Both the position numbers and the translations under genes were made by a program. A stretch of 64,000 nt of DNA. Source: JAPOXR01 sp965116115. GTDB taxonomy: Bacteria; Pseudomonadota; Alphaproteobacteria; Rhodobacterales; Rhodobacteraceae. Where the stretch lies: contig OZ220486.1 of NCBI GenBank assembly GCA_965116115.1, positions 3,968,001 to 4,032,000 on the forward strand, given 5' to 3'. The notes under the pieces were generated by a model. It ran no database searches. It saw only the letters and a list, made by a program, of their open reading frames with translations, and was not told where the DNA came from. Shown piece by piece: positions 1 through 8,824 of the stretch. Numbering within the stretch: position 1 is the first letter of the stretch; each line of letters begins with the position of its first letter.

Positions 1-29
1 CAGTGCCGCAAGCAGCAGCGCTGAAACCC

Positions 30-770
30 TCATCTCGGCCGCGATTCCGCCGCCGTGCCGGGACCGGCGATCTCTGATGCCCATCTATCGACTTCCGGTG
101 CCATTTCTACATAGGCTATATCCTCGGTCTTCGTGTCCGGATCGACTCCATGTTCGACTAGCGCTGCCGCCGCCGGATGCGCTCCGGTGACGGCCGCATA
201 GAATATCGGAGGGAACTCATCGCAGTCGGGACGCGCTGTATATTCCAGATGCACAGCTAGCAGCCGCAGGATTCGTCTGCTGAGTGCCTCAGCCCAGTGT
301 TCGGTGGCAGCCCAAATGCGATCTTGGTCGACGACTTTCTCGGGGAACTGATCCTGAACAAAATTCTCGATACTTGAGCCGGTTTCGGCTTCGCCCATTG
401 CCAGAACGTGGCCGAAGCCCCAGTATAGCCGGTCGGTCACGGACGGGTTGATCCGATCGTCGCCGATCGTTCCAGCCAACCGCGTCTGCCCCCAGCGGAC
501 CGCCCACAATACCGCCAATGCGCCTTGCACTTCGCTCGCCAAACATTTGGCTTCGGCATCAAGCAGTGCCCGGAACGCTTTGACCGCCTTAAGCATCCGT
601 GAGACCGCTACCAGATGCATGGGGCGGGAACCGAACTGCGCAGCCGCGCGGATGTGAGACTTCCGGGTGCGGATTGAATCTGCTACCTCGCTCGGATTGA
701 GCCAACAGACCGCATTCGGCGGTGGCAAACTGGCGAACAGCACCGAGGAGTCCAAGGTATCGTCAGACAT
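30..770 (-). CDS. Hypothetical protein with one ankyrin-like repeat
   Basis: I do not recognise a family for this 246-residue protein. The only recognisable part is near residues 187-215, where PIFYAAVTGAHPAAAALVEH followed by GVDPDTK reads as a single ankyrin-like repeat. The rest is Ala/Arg-rich and probably helical. There is no signal peptide or membrane segment, so it is likely cytoplasmic. It is transcribed on the same strand as the IS110 element and the defence operon further right, but a gap of about 300 bases and the IS separate them, so no operon is implied. The C-terminus is complete inside the window. Confidence 0.6.
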   Translation of the reverse strand: MSDDTLDSSVLFASLPPPNAVCWLNPSEVADSIRTRKSHIRAAAQFGSRPMHLVAVSRMLKAVKAFRALLDAEAKCLASEVQGALAVLWAVRWGQTRLAGTIGDDRINPSVTDRLYWGFGHVLAMGEAETGSSIENFVQDQFPEKVVDQDRIWAATEHWAEALSRRILRLLAVHLEYTARPDCDEFPPIFYAAVTGAHPAAAALVEHGVDPDTKTEDIAYVEMAPEVDRWASEIAGPGTAAESRPR

Positions 771-1070
771 AGTGATGATTATGCCTGTCCGTGCGGTGTT
801 TGCAACCAGAGGAAGCGCATTGTGACACCTCCCTGTTGACCTCCCGCGGAATTGAGACTTTAATTTGGTTCAATTTGCGAATCGTTGGCATCCGCACCGT
901 AATGTACCAATATACAAGGAGATAGAGATCATAAATCACAAGCGGTTTTGCCAGATACTCCGACAATTATTCAGCAATTGTAGAAGCTGCGAAACAAGAT
1001 CCCATCCGTCAGTCGCGGTATCATTACATTCAGTAGTACAACCGAATAAATCGCTATGAGCGCAAGGATC
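771..1070. other. Intergenic stretch without recognised gene
   Basis: This is relatively AT-rich sequence between the hypothetical gene and the right end of the first IS110 copy. Short open frames on both strands have no recognisable motifs or good ribosome binding sites. I see no RNA gene or clear promoter. Confidence 0.4.
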
Positions 1071-1173
1071 AAGCATCCATGTTTCAGTTCAAGGGCGTTT
1101 CGGGAGAAAATTCAGCCCTTATTTCCTTTTTCCCACAGCTTTTGCACATTTTTTCCACAGAAGCTCCGCCCGT

Positions 1174-2181
1174 TCAGGAGGCCGGCGCAGCCGCCGCGGG
1201 CCGCCGAATCGGCTGGTCCGGAGCGCAGCTCGGCCGTGCGGACGCGGACGGGGCGTGTTTTTCCCAGACGCGCCGCTCGCGCAGCAGCGTGTTCGCCAGG
1301 ACCGCCAGCTTGCGCATGACGGCGGTAAGGGCGACCTTATGACATTTCCCCCGCCCGGTGAGCCGGCCATAAAATGCGGACATATCTTTATTGAACCGCA
1401 CAGCCGTCAAAGCCGCCATATAGAGGGCCCGCCTCGGGCGGAAGCGTCCGCCCCGGATGCGCCGGACGCCTTTCTTCGCGCCGCTGTCGCGGGCGAACGG
1501 GGCGGTTCCGGCGAGAGCCGCGGCCTGCCGGCTGTCGAGCTGCCCGAGTTCCGGGAGCCAGCCGAGCAGAGCGGCGGCCGTGACCGGTCCGATACCGGGA
1601 ACGGACATCAGGATGCGGTAAGCGCGGGCCTGGTCGGGATCGCTCTTGATATGCTCCTCGATCTCAGCCTCGAGAGCTTCCTTCTGCCGCTCGGCGGTTT
1701 TGATGATTTTATCCATGGGCTTCTTCGCTGACGCCTTCCGGATCTCATCGCGGCACTGACGCATTGTCTTAATTGTCTCAACCGCTTGCGCACGGGCGAC
1801 CATGAGGTCATTGAGACCGTTGAGGAACGCGGATTTCGGCTCGGTCGCCGGGAGATCGGCGAAGGCCGCCGCGAAAGCGGCGAGCATCCTCGCATCCGTC
1901 TTGTCGGTTTTCGCCAGCTGACCGGTCGCTTCGGCGAAGCGCCGCGCCTGGCGGGGATTGACGACGCAGACTTCGTAACCTCGGTCGTGCAGCGACTGAT
2001 GAACCGCCCGGTGCAGCCGTCCGGTCGCTTCGACAGCGACCCGCCGCACCGCGTGTTTTCTCAGAAACCCGTCGATCGCCCGGAAGCCCGCACGGTCGTT
2101 TTTGAACCGGCGGTCGACGCCGGCGGCGTGCACATCGATCATTTCCTTGCTTATATCCAAGCCTGCGCATATTTTCGTCAT
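1174..2181 (-). CDS. IS110-family transposase (DEDD recombinase)
   Basis: This 335-residue protein is full length for the family and open throughout, unlike the two other copies in the window. The N-terminal RuvC-like DEDD domain shows GLDISKEMIDVH (first Asp), VAVEATGR (Glu) and AKTDKTDARML (Asp pair). The C-terminal Transposase_20 domain follows PGIGPVTAAALL and contains AGTAPFARDSGAKKG, whose serine is the candidate nucleophile. IS110 recombinases act with a structured RNA made from their own noncoding end. Here the 310-base leader is the obvious candidate. Copy 1 is the only one likely to be active. Confidence 0.92.
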   Translation of the reverse strand: MTKICAGLDISKEMIDVHAAGVDRRFKNDRAGFRAIDGFLRKHAVRRVAVEATGRLHRAVHQSLHDRGYEVCVVNPRQARRFAEATGQLAKTDKTDARMLAAFAAAFADLPATEPKSAFLNGLNDLMVARAQAVETIKTMRQCRDEIRKASAKKPMDKIIKTAERQKEALEAEIEEHIKSDPDQARAYRILMSVPGIGPVTAAALLGWLPELGQLDSRQAAALAGTAPFARDSGAKKGVRRIRGGRFRPRRALYMAALTAVRFNKDMSAFYGRLTGRGKCHKVALTAVMRKLAVLANTLLRERRVWEKHAPSASARPSCAPDQPIRRPAAAAPAS

Positions 2182-2493
2182 TTCCCTATGCTCCTATTCT
2201 CATGGTTATTCGGATCTTGATCCAGGCATCCATTCAGGACGCGAGGGAACGGGAAAGCCGGGCCGGCCATGCTTGATCACGGTTCTATAAACCAAGGAAC
2301 GATCGGCCCGACCCGACCTTGCGGGGACATTCGCCCCCGCTTCCCCTTGCCGGCTGCCGCCGGCAAGGGGAACCCGCGACAGGATAGCACGGCTGCGGAT
2401 GAGCGGTGAAATAAAAGTTTTCCACAGCCTCGCGCCGAGCAACCCCTGTGGACAACTCCTTATGGAATTATCCTTGGTTTGATTCATATGAGG
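2182..2493 (-). ncRNA. Candidate IS110 bridge-RNA region (5' noncoding leader)
   Basis: About 310 bases separate the element tip from the transposase start. They are closely conserved in copy 2 (41435-41748), although neither has a shared open frame. A strong hairpin lies at 2341-2372: CCCCTTGCCGG pairs with CCGGCAAGGGG around a six-base loop, and the outer TT/AA can extend it. Copy 2 keeps the hairpin with two changes. In IS110-group elements the bridge RNA is encoded in the noncoding end next to the transposase start, which matches this position. The exact transcript ends and the target- and donor-binding loops are not determined here. Confidence 0.55.
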
Positions 2494-2523
2494 ACCGATC
2501 ATGGTATCAAATCTAATGACCAA

Positions 2524-5500
2524 TTAACAGTTCGAGTTCACAGGCGTCACAAAATCATCTCTCATTCGGTACGCTGATGACGAACCTGCCGACACTAATA
2601 CTTCAAGGATTTCAAGTACTGCTTCACGAAGTTCCCGATGTTTCTTGAGCCGGTGCGGCTCCGAATACACAAAACGCAGGAGCAATGATTCAAGATAAAA
2701 CGTCATATTTGAATTGGACGTAATACTGACACCGGCGCCTTGCTTTAACAACCAAGCAACAACCTTGAAGGACTCCGGCAAGGATTTACGGCCGATGTTG
2801 TATAGAAATGCCGCGTAGGCCTCAAGACAAGTTCCGCTAGCGGGAAGACGCCGCGCAAGTGTGTCAATGCGATAGGCATTCCCTGCAAGCCTGTTCCAAT
2901 GTTCTGCATTGTCTTTCCACGAAGAATTAAGGAACAGCCGACCAATGAACCGCCGCTCACTTGGCCGATCCCTGTTAAGCCCGCCGACCCATGGTGCACT
3001 GACGGCCTTATCCGCCAAATCTTGCCAGAGATCCCAGAAACAGTCGTCGGAGTTTACAGCGGCAGCAACAATGAGATGATCCAGAAATTCTTCCACTTCC
3101 CCTGCATTGGTTTCAACTCCATCAATCAACGGGCGACATAGATTCCGAGCTAAGTTTGCGGGAAGTTTGAGGGCGAACTGTGCTGTAGCCTGAAGCACAT
3201 AAGGTTCGAGCTCGTAATGTCGTTGACTCTCCGCAAAGTGACTCTGATCGTCTCGTATCCAAACAGCAGCCAGCCATTCCGTTATCCGGCGGAACAACAG
3301 CCTTGCCTCTTCCCAGTTTGGATGATGCCCGAACGTTTCCAATATATTTCTGATTGCACCGGAACTTGCCATGTCATTAAAATCCAGCGATGCTAATTCA
3401 TTCTGGAAATCTAGCGAACCGCTTTCAATCGCATCTCTGACTTCTCGAGTCAAACGGTCATTCAGATGTGGCTTGCGCGTTCGCCCAAAACCGGGATGCG
3501 CCGCTTCCTGATTCCTCAGCTCGGGCAAAAGCCTGCCTTGGTAGCATGCCGCGGCCGCACACTGAATAACCAGATCCTTCTGCGGTTCCCCCAAGTACTT
3601 TCCCAATCCCGAATAAGCTGACAAAGAAATCTCACCCACGGGATGTGTAAGCGCGGACGCAAGCAGCGCCTTCGCATTACGGTATTCATGAGCTGCCAGC
3701 AGGGGAACGACACTTGCGCAGGCTTGTTCAGGTCTTTGCATATCTCCTCCGCCCATGCGTATAGGGACATCTGGATTGTTGGCACTTCGATGGATTTCTC
3801 GCTCGATCCGCCGTACGCACCAATTGAGTTCTTCATCACCAAGATCTTCAATGTGGTCACGGACGCAAACTGCGGCGGCAAAACCTGGTCCTCCACGACA
3901 AAACTCCTTCGGTTCTCCAGTCTCACGCTCAATTAGCCGCGCTTCATTCAACAATCCCCTCCAATCTGTAGGTTCCTGATACGATTTGCCGTTCCAAACG
4001 TCTTTCGCGCGCTCGTTCAAAGCCATGTACTTCGATATCATTGCCGTATTGGACGATTCCTTGATTTTATCAACCATACATTTTACTTCCGGATCGATTT
4101 CTTTCAGATTAAAGTGAATCTGTTTTCCGACATACTCGGAGGATTCCCCGCTCATTGAATCCTGAACTTCAACCGGCGTCCAATTGCGCACGTCCATCCG
4201 ATCAAGTGTCATCCGCCAACTCAATGTCACCCTATCCGGCTTGTCCGGCAAAGCCGTTCGATGATGGTCTATTATCCGCCACACCTCATTTCGAAGGGCA
4301 GGATGGCCGAACATTTGCATGAGGTATGCGAGGAACTCCAAATGCCTTTGTCGGTGTTCCAAACCGTTGGACTGTACCCGTTCCTGAACGAAAATAAAAT
4401 CCAACTGATTTGTTGGAAGAAGCATTTGATGTACGCCGCAAACTTCAGCAACGGAACGGTCTCGATCAAGCTCAACGATGTCACGGTTTGATAAAAGCGC
4501 AAGTCCCGCTCGGCCTGATTCGACTGGAAACGCTACACACACGCTTGCGACAACAGAAGTGGCCATGACATTATTGCTCTTGCGAAGAATATCAAGCAAC
4601 TGCGTTTCGAGACATTCCCCCTTCTTGGTCGCCGAATTCAATAGCCATGCCTCCAGAGCCATCAATGCTGATTGCAATATGCAGGGCCCTACCGTCATAC
4701 CGCGATACATGCCATAGAAACGCCCGTTCACCCATTGCTGAACTGGCCCGGCACCAGGAACATCCAGAGTGATTTCACTTGCCGGTTCGAGTGACTTTCC
4801 GGAGTATTTCCGGGTACTATACCATTCACCAGCGTGATTGAGAAAATCAAGAATGAAATCAAGCCCTTCCTTAGGATGTGATCGTAGAAGCGCAGCGAAT
4901 GGTCCTCTACGTGCACTGGCCGGAAAAAACTCAGAAACAATACATTCACGAATACCGAAAAGCTCGCTGACCTCTGGTGCGTATCGACGGTACCGGTGTT
5001 GGCGGTACCGGCGTTCGAATTCATCTTCTGATAACATCAGTCGGGCATTGGCCAACGAGATCACCTCAGCCGGGTAGTCGCGACAGGCATAACTGCCAGA
5101 AACACCATCGAAAACGAGATCCGTAAAATCTCTGGCTTTGCGGTCGCTCAGTTCGCTTGTCTCTGCAAGTGCAACAAGTTCCTTAAATCGTGGTACAGTG
5201 CGCGGAATTTTCAGTAATAGTTTGAGCGTTCGCTTCCGTGCCTCATTAATCCCGCTATCATCAAAAAAAGACAGCAAGGCCTCCACAATGCATCCGGCTT
5301 CTTCAAAACCGGCCGGCAACGGGTTATTCCAGTCAACCTGCATCGCCCAATCTTCGACAAACCCCAAGATCAGCGTTGACTGCGCCGGCAACATGGTTTC
5401 GATACTTTTGCGGACCATCCGCAACACCGGCACCCACCCTGGTCCCGTGGGAACCGACATCTGAGACATGAAGTCCGGCATATCGATTCGCTGCGGTGAT

Positions 5501-7611
5501 GATTTGCAGGCCACCCTGAGCATATGAATTATCCGTATTAAGATCCGAGTATCATTCCCTTCGGTCTTTTTCAGGCACTCGTCAAGAAAATCACCGACGG
5601 TTTCAGAAAACAAGGCTGCCACAAGACAGTCGTCTCTGAAATGCGCCGGAAGGTCCGTGCGATCAAGAACGCCAAGAACAAAATTCCGTGTACCGTCCGG
5701 ATCCAGATCAAATCGTTCACCTAACCAACGTCTGTATCCTCGGCGAAGAGCAGGGAAACCGCCTACAAAATCGGCCAGCACGGTCGCAGGACAGTCAGCA
5801 GATGAAAACTGGCCGTCCAGCCAGCGGATAATCGCCCAGTCCTCCAATACATCATGCGCCGGGGCGACAAGCGTTGAACAGTCCGGCGCACGTTTAATCA
5901 AGGAGGCTTGTGTCAACGCGTCAAGCGCCTCATTATCTGGCGATTCCAGCTGTACATACTGCCGAAGTTCTGTTGCACGTCGGCATGCAACATCAACGAA
6001 TGCCTTTTCGCGGCGACCCGGCATACTCCTAGCTGTAAATTGTTCATCACGAATCAATTCCTTCCAGCATTTTTTTCTGAACGCGCGAACATTCTTTGGA
6101 CGCACCTCCTCCATCCAATCCAACCGAGATGCCGTATCAAGAAGGTATGGTGTTCTGAGAAACGACCTAAGCTGGATATCCTGAAGGGGCGTGTCAAGAC
6201 CCGGCACAGATACCTGAACCTGCTGAAGCTCTTCGTCCGTCAATTCAGGAACCTCATGGACGAAATACCTCAAGCGAAGAGGTTCGAGCAGAGAGTTGCG
6301 GACAGTTTCAGCCGAATAGCCACGGCAAGTCAACACCAGCTTCACGGCGTGGTCCTTCTGTGCAATTCGCAATAGATGCGAAAACGCGTCTTTGACAGAG
6401 TGTTCAAGCAGGCGTTCAACACTCTCGATCAGTATAACAATACAGTCGTGGCCAGCAAGAATCGCCCGTAGACTCTGCCCGGTCATTTTAGTCTGTGCAT
6501 TCACAAGTGTTTGATCGATATGAGCGGTTGCAAACTCGACCGCCTGGAATGCAAGTACCGGACGGTTCACTTCAATCTGAGAGAGAAGTCTCATTGCCAA
6601 CGCTGACTTGCCAGAGCCAGCGGCACCCGTAATGATGACAATCTGATGTTCTTCCAACTCTCCTAGCACTGCGTTAAGCCTATCCGATCTGTCGATCTCG
6701 TGGTCATCTCCAATGACTGTTCTGATATTTTCTCGAATAAATGTCCCATGAACTCGAAGTGTTTCTATTTCTCGTGTATCGGAATTCGGAACTGCCGAGT
6801 GGAGTGCGACAATTTCTTCCGGCAAGTCTTCTCGGCGATATGTTGCCGACGTCGGGCGGCCACGACTTGCGCATTCGAGGAGCTTAGCCCACGTGTTCTT
6901 TGCGGTTCCAACTGCATCTGCAACACCCGTCGTTACATGCGCGAGCAAAGACAGGGCAGCGGCTTCAGTCTGAGCGGTGGACGTATTGAGATCATAGCTG
7001 AGAATATTTACCACTCGCAGAAATCGCCAGTAGTCATCATCGCCAAGCGGATTGCCGATGTGATTTTCAAGAATTAATCTGATTATCTTATTTTGTTGTT
7101 TCGCTTTTTTGGAGATATAGCGATCAAGCCCGACTCGATGAAAAAAATCATTTGCATCACCCGAAGCTTGCGCGCACGTTAAGACAGAATTGAATGAATT
7201 GAGCAGCACTGATGTGCCATGCTGGGTGACAATTGCCAATCGGTCTTCAGATTCGTTGAACCGATCGCTTGCCTGAAAATCATCCCAGAACCCCTGCATT
7301 GTCTTGCAGCAGTCCGCATTGGACGCCGAGACGCTGAAGTTCCGCTTGACCTGCACAGCAAGCTTTCTTGTCATCCCCGTATTTTTCTTACCGATAATCA
7401 AGAGATCATCGGTTTTCCATCCCGAGTGCCTTGTCTGAAGCCGGATCTCGGCAACGGACGTGTTCGTCAATATCGGTGGCACTGCGCCGGCCAGAAGCAA
7501 TGCGAGCGAAAATGCGTCTACATGCAGTTCGAAGTTTCCGCCCGCGTCCCCGGTCGCAGCCGGACTTGGCACAACCGCCCCGTCAGGCAATGACTTCTCT
7601 CCATTGTACAA
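2524..7611 (-). CDS. Avs-like nuclease/STAND NTPase, 1695 aa
   Basis: This very large cytoplasmic protein has three visible parts. Residues about 26-135 look like a PD-(D/E)XK (Cap4/DUF4297-like) nuclease: an early Glu in GGNFELHVDAF, Asp in KTDDLLIIGKK and the QVK of KLAVQVKRNF. Residues about 320-480 are a P-loop NTPase of STAND type, with Walker A GAAGSGKSA near 329-337 and a hydrophobic Walker B-like strand CIVILIESVERLL near 390-402. The remaining 1100 residues are helical and without known motifs, as in sensor arms of Avs proteins. Avs proteins recognise phage proteins and then activate a nuclease effector. It is the last gene after a restriction endonuclease and methyltransferase on the same strand, with 139 bases before it. 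GC content is clearly lower than in the conjugation genes, which suggests transfer. Assignment to Avs rests on architecture only. Confidence 0.72.
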   Translation of the reverse strand: MYNGEKSLPDGAVVPSPAATGDAGGNFELHVDAFSLALLLAGAVPPILTNTSVAEIRLQTRHSGWKTDDLLIIGKKNTGMTRKLAVQVKRNFSVSASNADCCKTMQGFWDDFQASDRFNESEDRLAIVTQHGTSVLLNSFNSVLTCAQASGDANDFFHRVGLDRYISKKAKQQNKIIRLILENHIGNPLGDDDYWRFLRVVNILSYDLNTSTAQTEAAALSLLAHVTTGVADAVGTAKNTWAKLLECASRGRPTSATYRREDLPEEIVALHSAVPNSDTREIETLRVHGTFIRENIRTVIGDDHEIDRSDRLNAVLGELEEHQIVIITGAAGSGKSALAMRLLSQIEVNRPVLAFQAVEFATAHIDQTLVNAQTKMTGQSLRAILAGHDCIVILIESVERLLEHSVKDAFSHLLRIAQKDHAVKLVLTCRGYSAETVRNSLLEPLRLRYFVHEVPELTDEELQQVQVSVPGLDTPLQDIQLRSFLRTPYLLDTASRLDWMEEVRPKNVRAFRKKCWKELIRDEQFTARSMPGRREKAFVDVACRRATELRQYVQLESPDNEALDALTQASLIKRAPDCSTLVAPAHDVLEDWAIIRWLDGQFSSADCPATVLADFVGGFPALRRGYRRWLGERFDLDPDGTRNFVLGVLDRTDLPAHFRDDCLVAALFSETVGDFLDECLKKTEGNDTRILIRIIHMLRVACKSSPQRIDMPDFMSQMSVPTGPGWVPVLRMVRKSIETMLPAQSTLILGFVEDWAMQVDWNNPLPAGFEEAGCIVEALLSFFDDSGINEARKRTLKLLLKIPRTVPRFKELVALAETSELSDRKARDFTDLVFDGVSGSYACRDYPAEVISLANARLMLSEDEFERRYRQHRYRRYAPEVSELFGIRECIVSEFFPASARRGPFAALLRSHPKEGLDFILDFLNHAGEWYSTRKYSGKSLEPASEITLDVPGAGPVQQWVNGRFYGMYRGMTVGPCILQSALMALEAWLLNSATKKGECLETQLLDILRKSNNVMATSVVASVCVAFPVESGRAGLALLSNRDIVELDRDRSVAEVCGVHQMLLPTNQLDFIFVQERVQSNGLEHRQRHLEFLAYLMQMFGHPALRNEVWRIIDHHRTALPDKPDRVTLSWRMTLDRMDVRNWTPVEVQDSMSGESSEYVGKQIHFNLKEIDPEVKCMVDKIKESSNTAMISKYMALNERAKDVWNGKSYQEPTDWRGLLNEARLIERETGEPKEFCRGGPGFAAAVCVRDHIEDLGDEELNWCVRRIEREIHRSANNPDVPIRMGGGDMQRPEQACASVVPLLAAHEYRNAKALLASALTHPVGEISLSAYSGLGKYLGEPQKDLVIQCAAAACYQGRLLPELRNQEAAHPGFGRTRKPHLNDRLTREVRDAIESGSLDFQNELASLDFNDMASSGAIRNILETFGHHPNWEEARLLFRRITEWLAAVWIRDDQSHFAESQRHYELEPYVLQATAQFALKLPANLARNLCRPLIDGVETNAGEVEEFLDHLIVAAAVNSDDCFWDLWQDLADKAVSAPWVGGLNRDRPSERRFIGRLFLNSSWKDNAEHWNRLAGNAYRIDTLARRLPASGTCLEAYAAFLYNIGRKSLPESFKVVAWLLKQGAGVSITSNSNMTFYLESLLLRFVYSEPHRLKKHRELREAVLEILEVLVSAGSSSAYRMRDDFVTPVNSNC

Positions 7612-7750
7612 AATAGCTCACGCCGAAATTAATATGCTTTGATTGAAACCCTCAAACATATCTCCCATGATCACCGGCTGCGCGGCAGATTCTCCGAAAA
7701 CAGCGCCAGCACGTGTGATTGTGGTCCGATCAGGAAGTTCGAGAGCCTCG

Positions 7751-8812
7751 TTAAGCATCAGTTGCAGGAACGGTTGCAGAGACAGGCCGGCGGCGACCAC
7801 CATCATCGGGCAGCGGTGCCGATGCCTGTTGGTCGGCGCCATTCCAGAGAAGCCCCGGATGCGCAACCCGGTAGTATCCATCATTATTCCTCTTTGATGC
7901 GTGCTTTCTTAACGCCGTCCTAGGTTGTTCCACGGTGCAGAATCGTCCTGCAGCCCCGCGAAGATAGGTTTCGATTAGTTCTGCGCATACCCACTTTCGT
8001 CCAAGACGTTCTGCTACTTCACCCGTGACACAACTTCCTCCGAATGGATCAAGAATCAAATCGCCGGGATCTGTCACCATGCGGATGAAATATTCGGGCA
8101 ATGCTGCGGGAAAGCGGGCCGGGTGCATCTTGATATTGTTCTCCTTGCAATACCGCATATAGCTGCTGTTGCTTTCGGTATTGGGTATTGCAATCAGGTT
8201 CGGCGGGATCGCCGCGCCGTTGTCGATAGAAAAGTTTTTGCTGATGTCATGCCCGGAAGGACGCAGCTTCGCAGAGTAGCCATTGGAAAGGAGACTCCTC
8301 ATGCTGTCGCTATAAGGCTGAAGCACCCGCCGGTTGCTGGCGCGCGGCCACGGTGTTTTGGCCAGCCACCAGACGGTATTGATGCTGTCTTTCACGCGGA
8401 TGCGGCGAACATTCACCCACTCCGCCGGCGTGGGCAGTTTGGAAGGGTTCCACCAGTAAAATTCCTGTGCCAGATGGAAGCCGTAATCCTCACACAGCAT
8501 GATCAACAGCTTGAAATGATAGAGGCTTCTTATGGGAAGCCCGGGTTTCCATGCGCCGCCAAGATCGATCACGAAACTCCCGTCATCTTTCAATATGCGG
8601 TGAAACTGGGCGGCGAAGTCTGTGAACCAGTCGAGATAGTCGTCTTCCTGCTCATTGCCATAGTCTTTCTTGCGGGTGAGAGCAAAAGGCGGGCTTGTCA
8701 TGATCAGGTCGACCGACGCGTCATCATGACGCGCCATAACATCAAGGCTGTCGGCATGGTAAATGCATCCAAGACGGGTCTGCAAATAAGCGGGCAGAGG
8801 CTGTGGGGTCAT
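7751..8812 (-). CDS. Site-specific DNA methyltransferase (TSPPF type)
   Basis: This 353-residue protein is a beta-class type II DNA methyltransferase. Catalytic motif IV is near the N-terminus as DLIMTSPPFALT (residues about 35-46), and the AdoMet-binding FxGxG motif is near the end as LILDPFGGSCVTGEVAE. SPPF/SPPY is usual for N4-cytosine enzymes, but N6-adenine cannot be excluded. Its role is to protect host sites from the endonuclease encoded just upstream, 12 bases away and surely in the same transcript. The C-terminal YYRVAHPGLLWNGAD segment is a tail often seen in this family. The target sequence cannot be read from the protein. Confidence 0.88.
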   Translation of the reverse strand: MTPQPLPAYLQTRLGCIYHADSLDVMARHDDASVDLIMTSPPFALTRKKDYGNEQEDDYLDWFTDFAAQFHRILKDDGSFVIDLGGAWKPGLPIRSLYHFKLLIMLCEDYGFHLAQEFYWWNPSKLPTPAEWVNVRRIRVKDSINTVWWLAKTPWPRASNRRVLQPYSDSMRSLLSNGYSAKLRPSGHDISKNFSIDNGAAIPPNLIAIPNTESNSSYMRYCKENNIKMHPARFPAALPEYFIRMVTDPGDLILDPFGGSCVTGEVAERLGRKWVCAELIETYLRGAAGRFCTVEQPRTALRKHASKRNNDGYYRVAHPGLLWNGADQQASAPLPDDGGRRRPVSATVPATDA

Positions 8813-8824
8813 CGCATTGCCTTC

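Larger units (their letters stand above)
1071..2493 (-). mobile_element. IS110-family insertion sequence, copy 1 (intact)
   Basis: The ends were set by comparing three copies in the window. The transposase-distal end in all copies finishes at CATGGATGCTT followed by G. The other end begins near CCTCATAT, about 310 bases before the transposase start. The element is about 1.42 kb, has no obvious terminal inverted repeats and no obvious target duplication, which is usual for IS110. It sits about 30 bases after the stop codon of the STAND NTPase gene. The noncoding 3' tail after the transposase carries a conserved run around TTCTGTGG...AATAAGGGC found again in both other copies. Confidence 0.85.

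Noticed and set aside
7618..7884. 88-codon minus-strand frame overlapping the methyltransferase end
   Set aside because: The methyltransferase frame keeps family-like sequence (RVAHPGLLWNG) through the overlap, so this is another frame of the same DNA.
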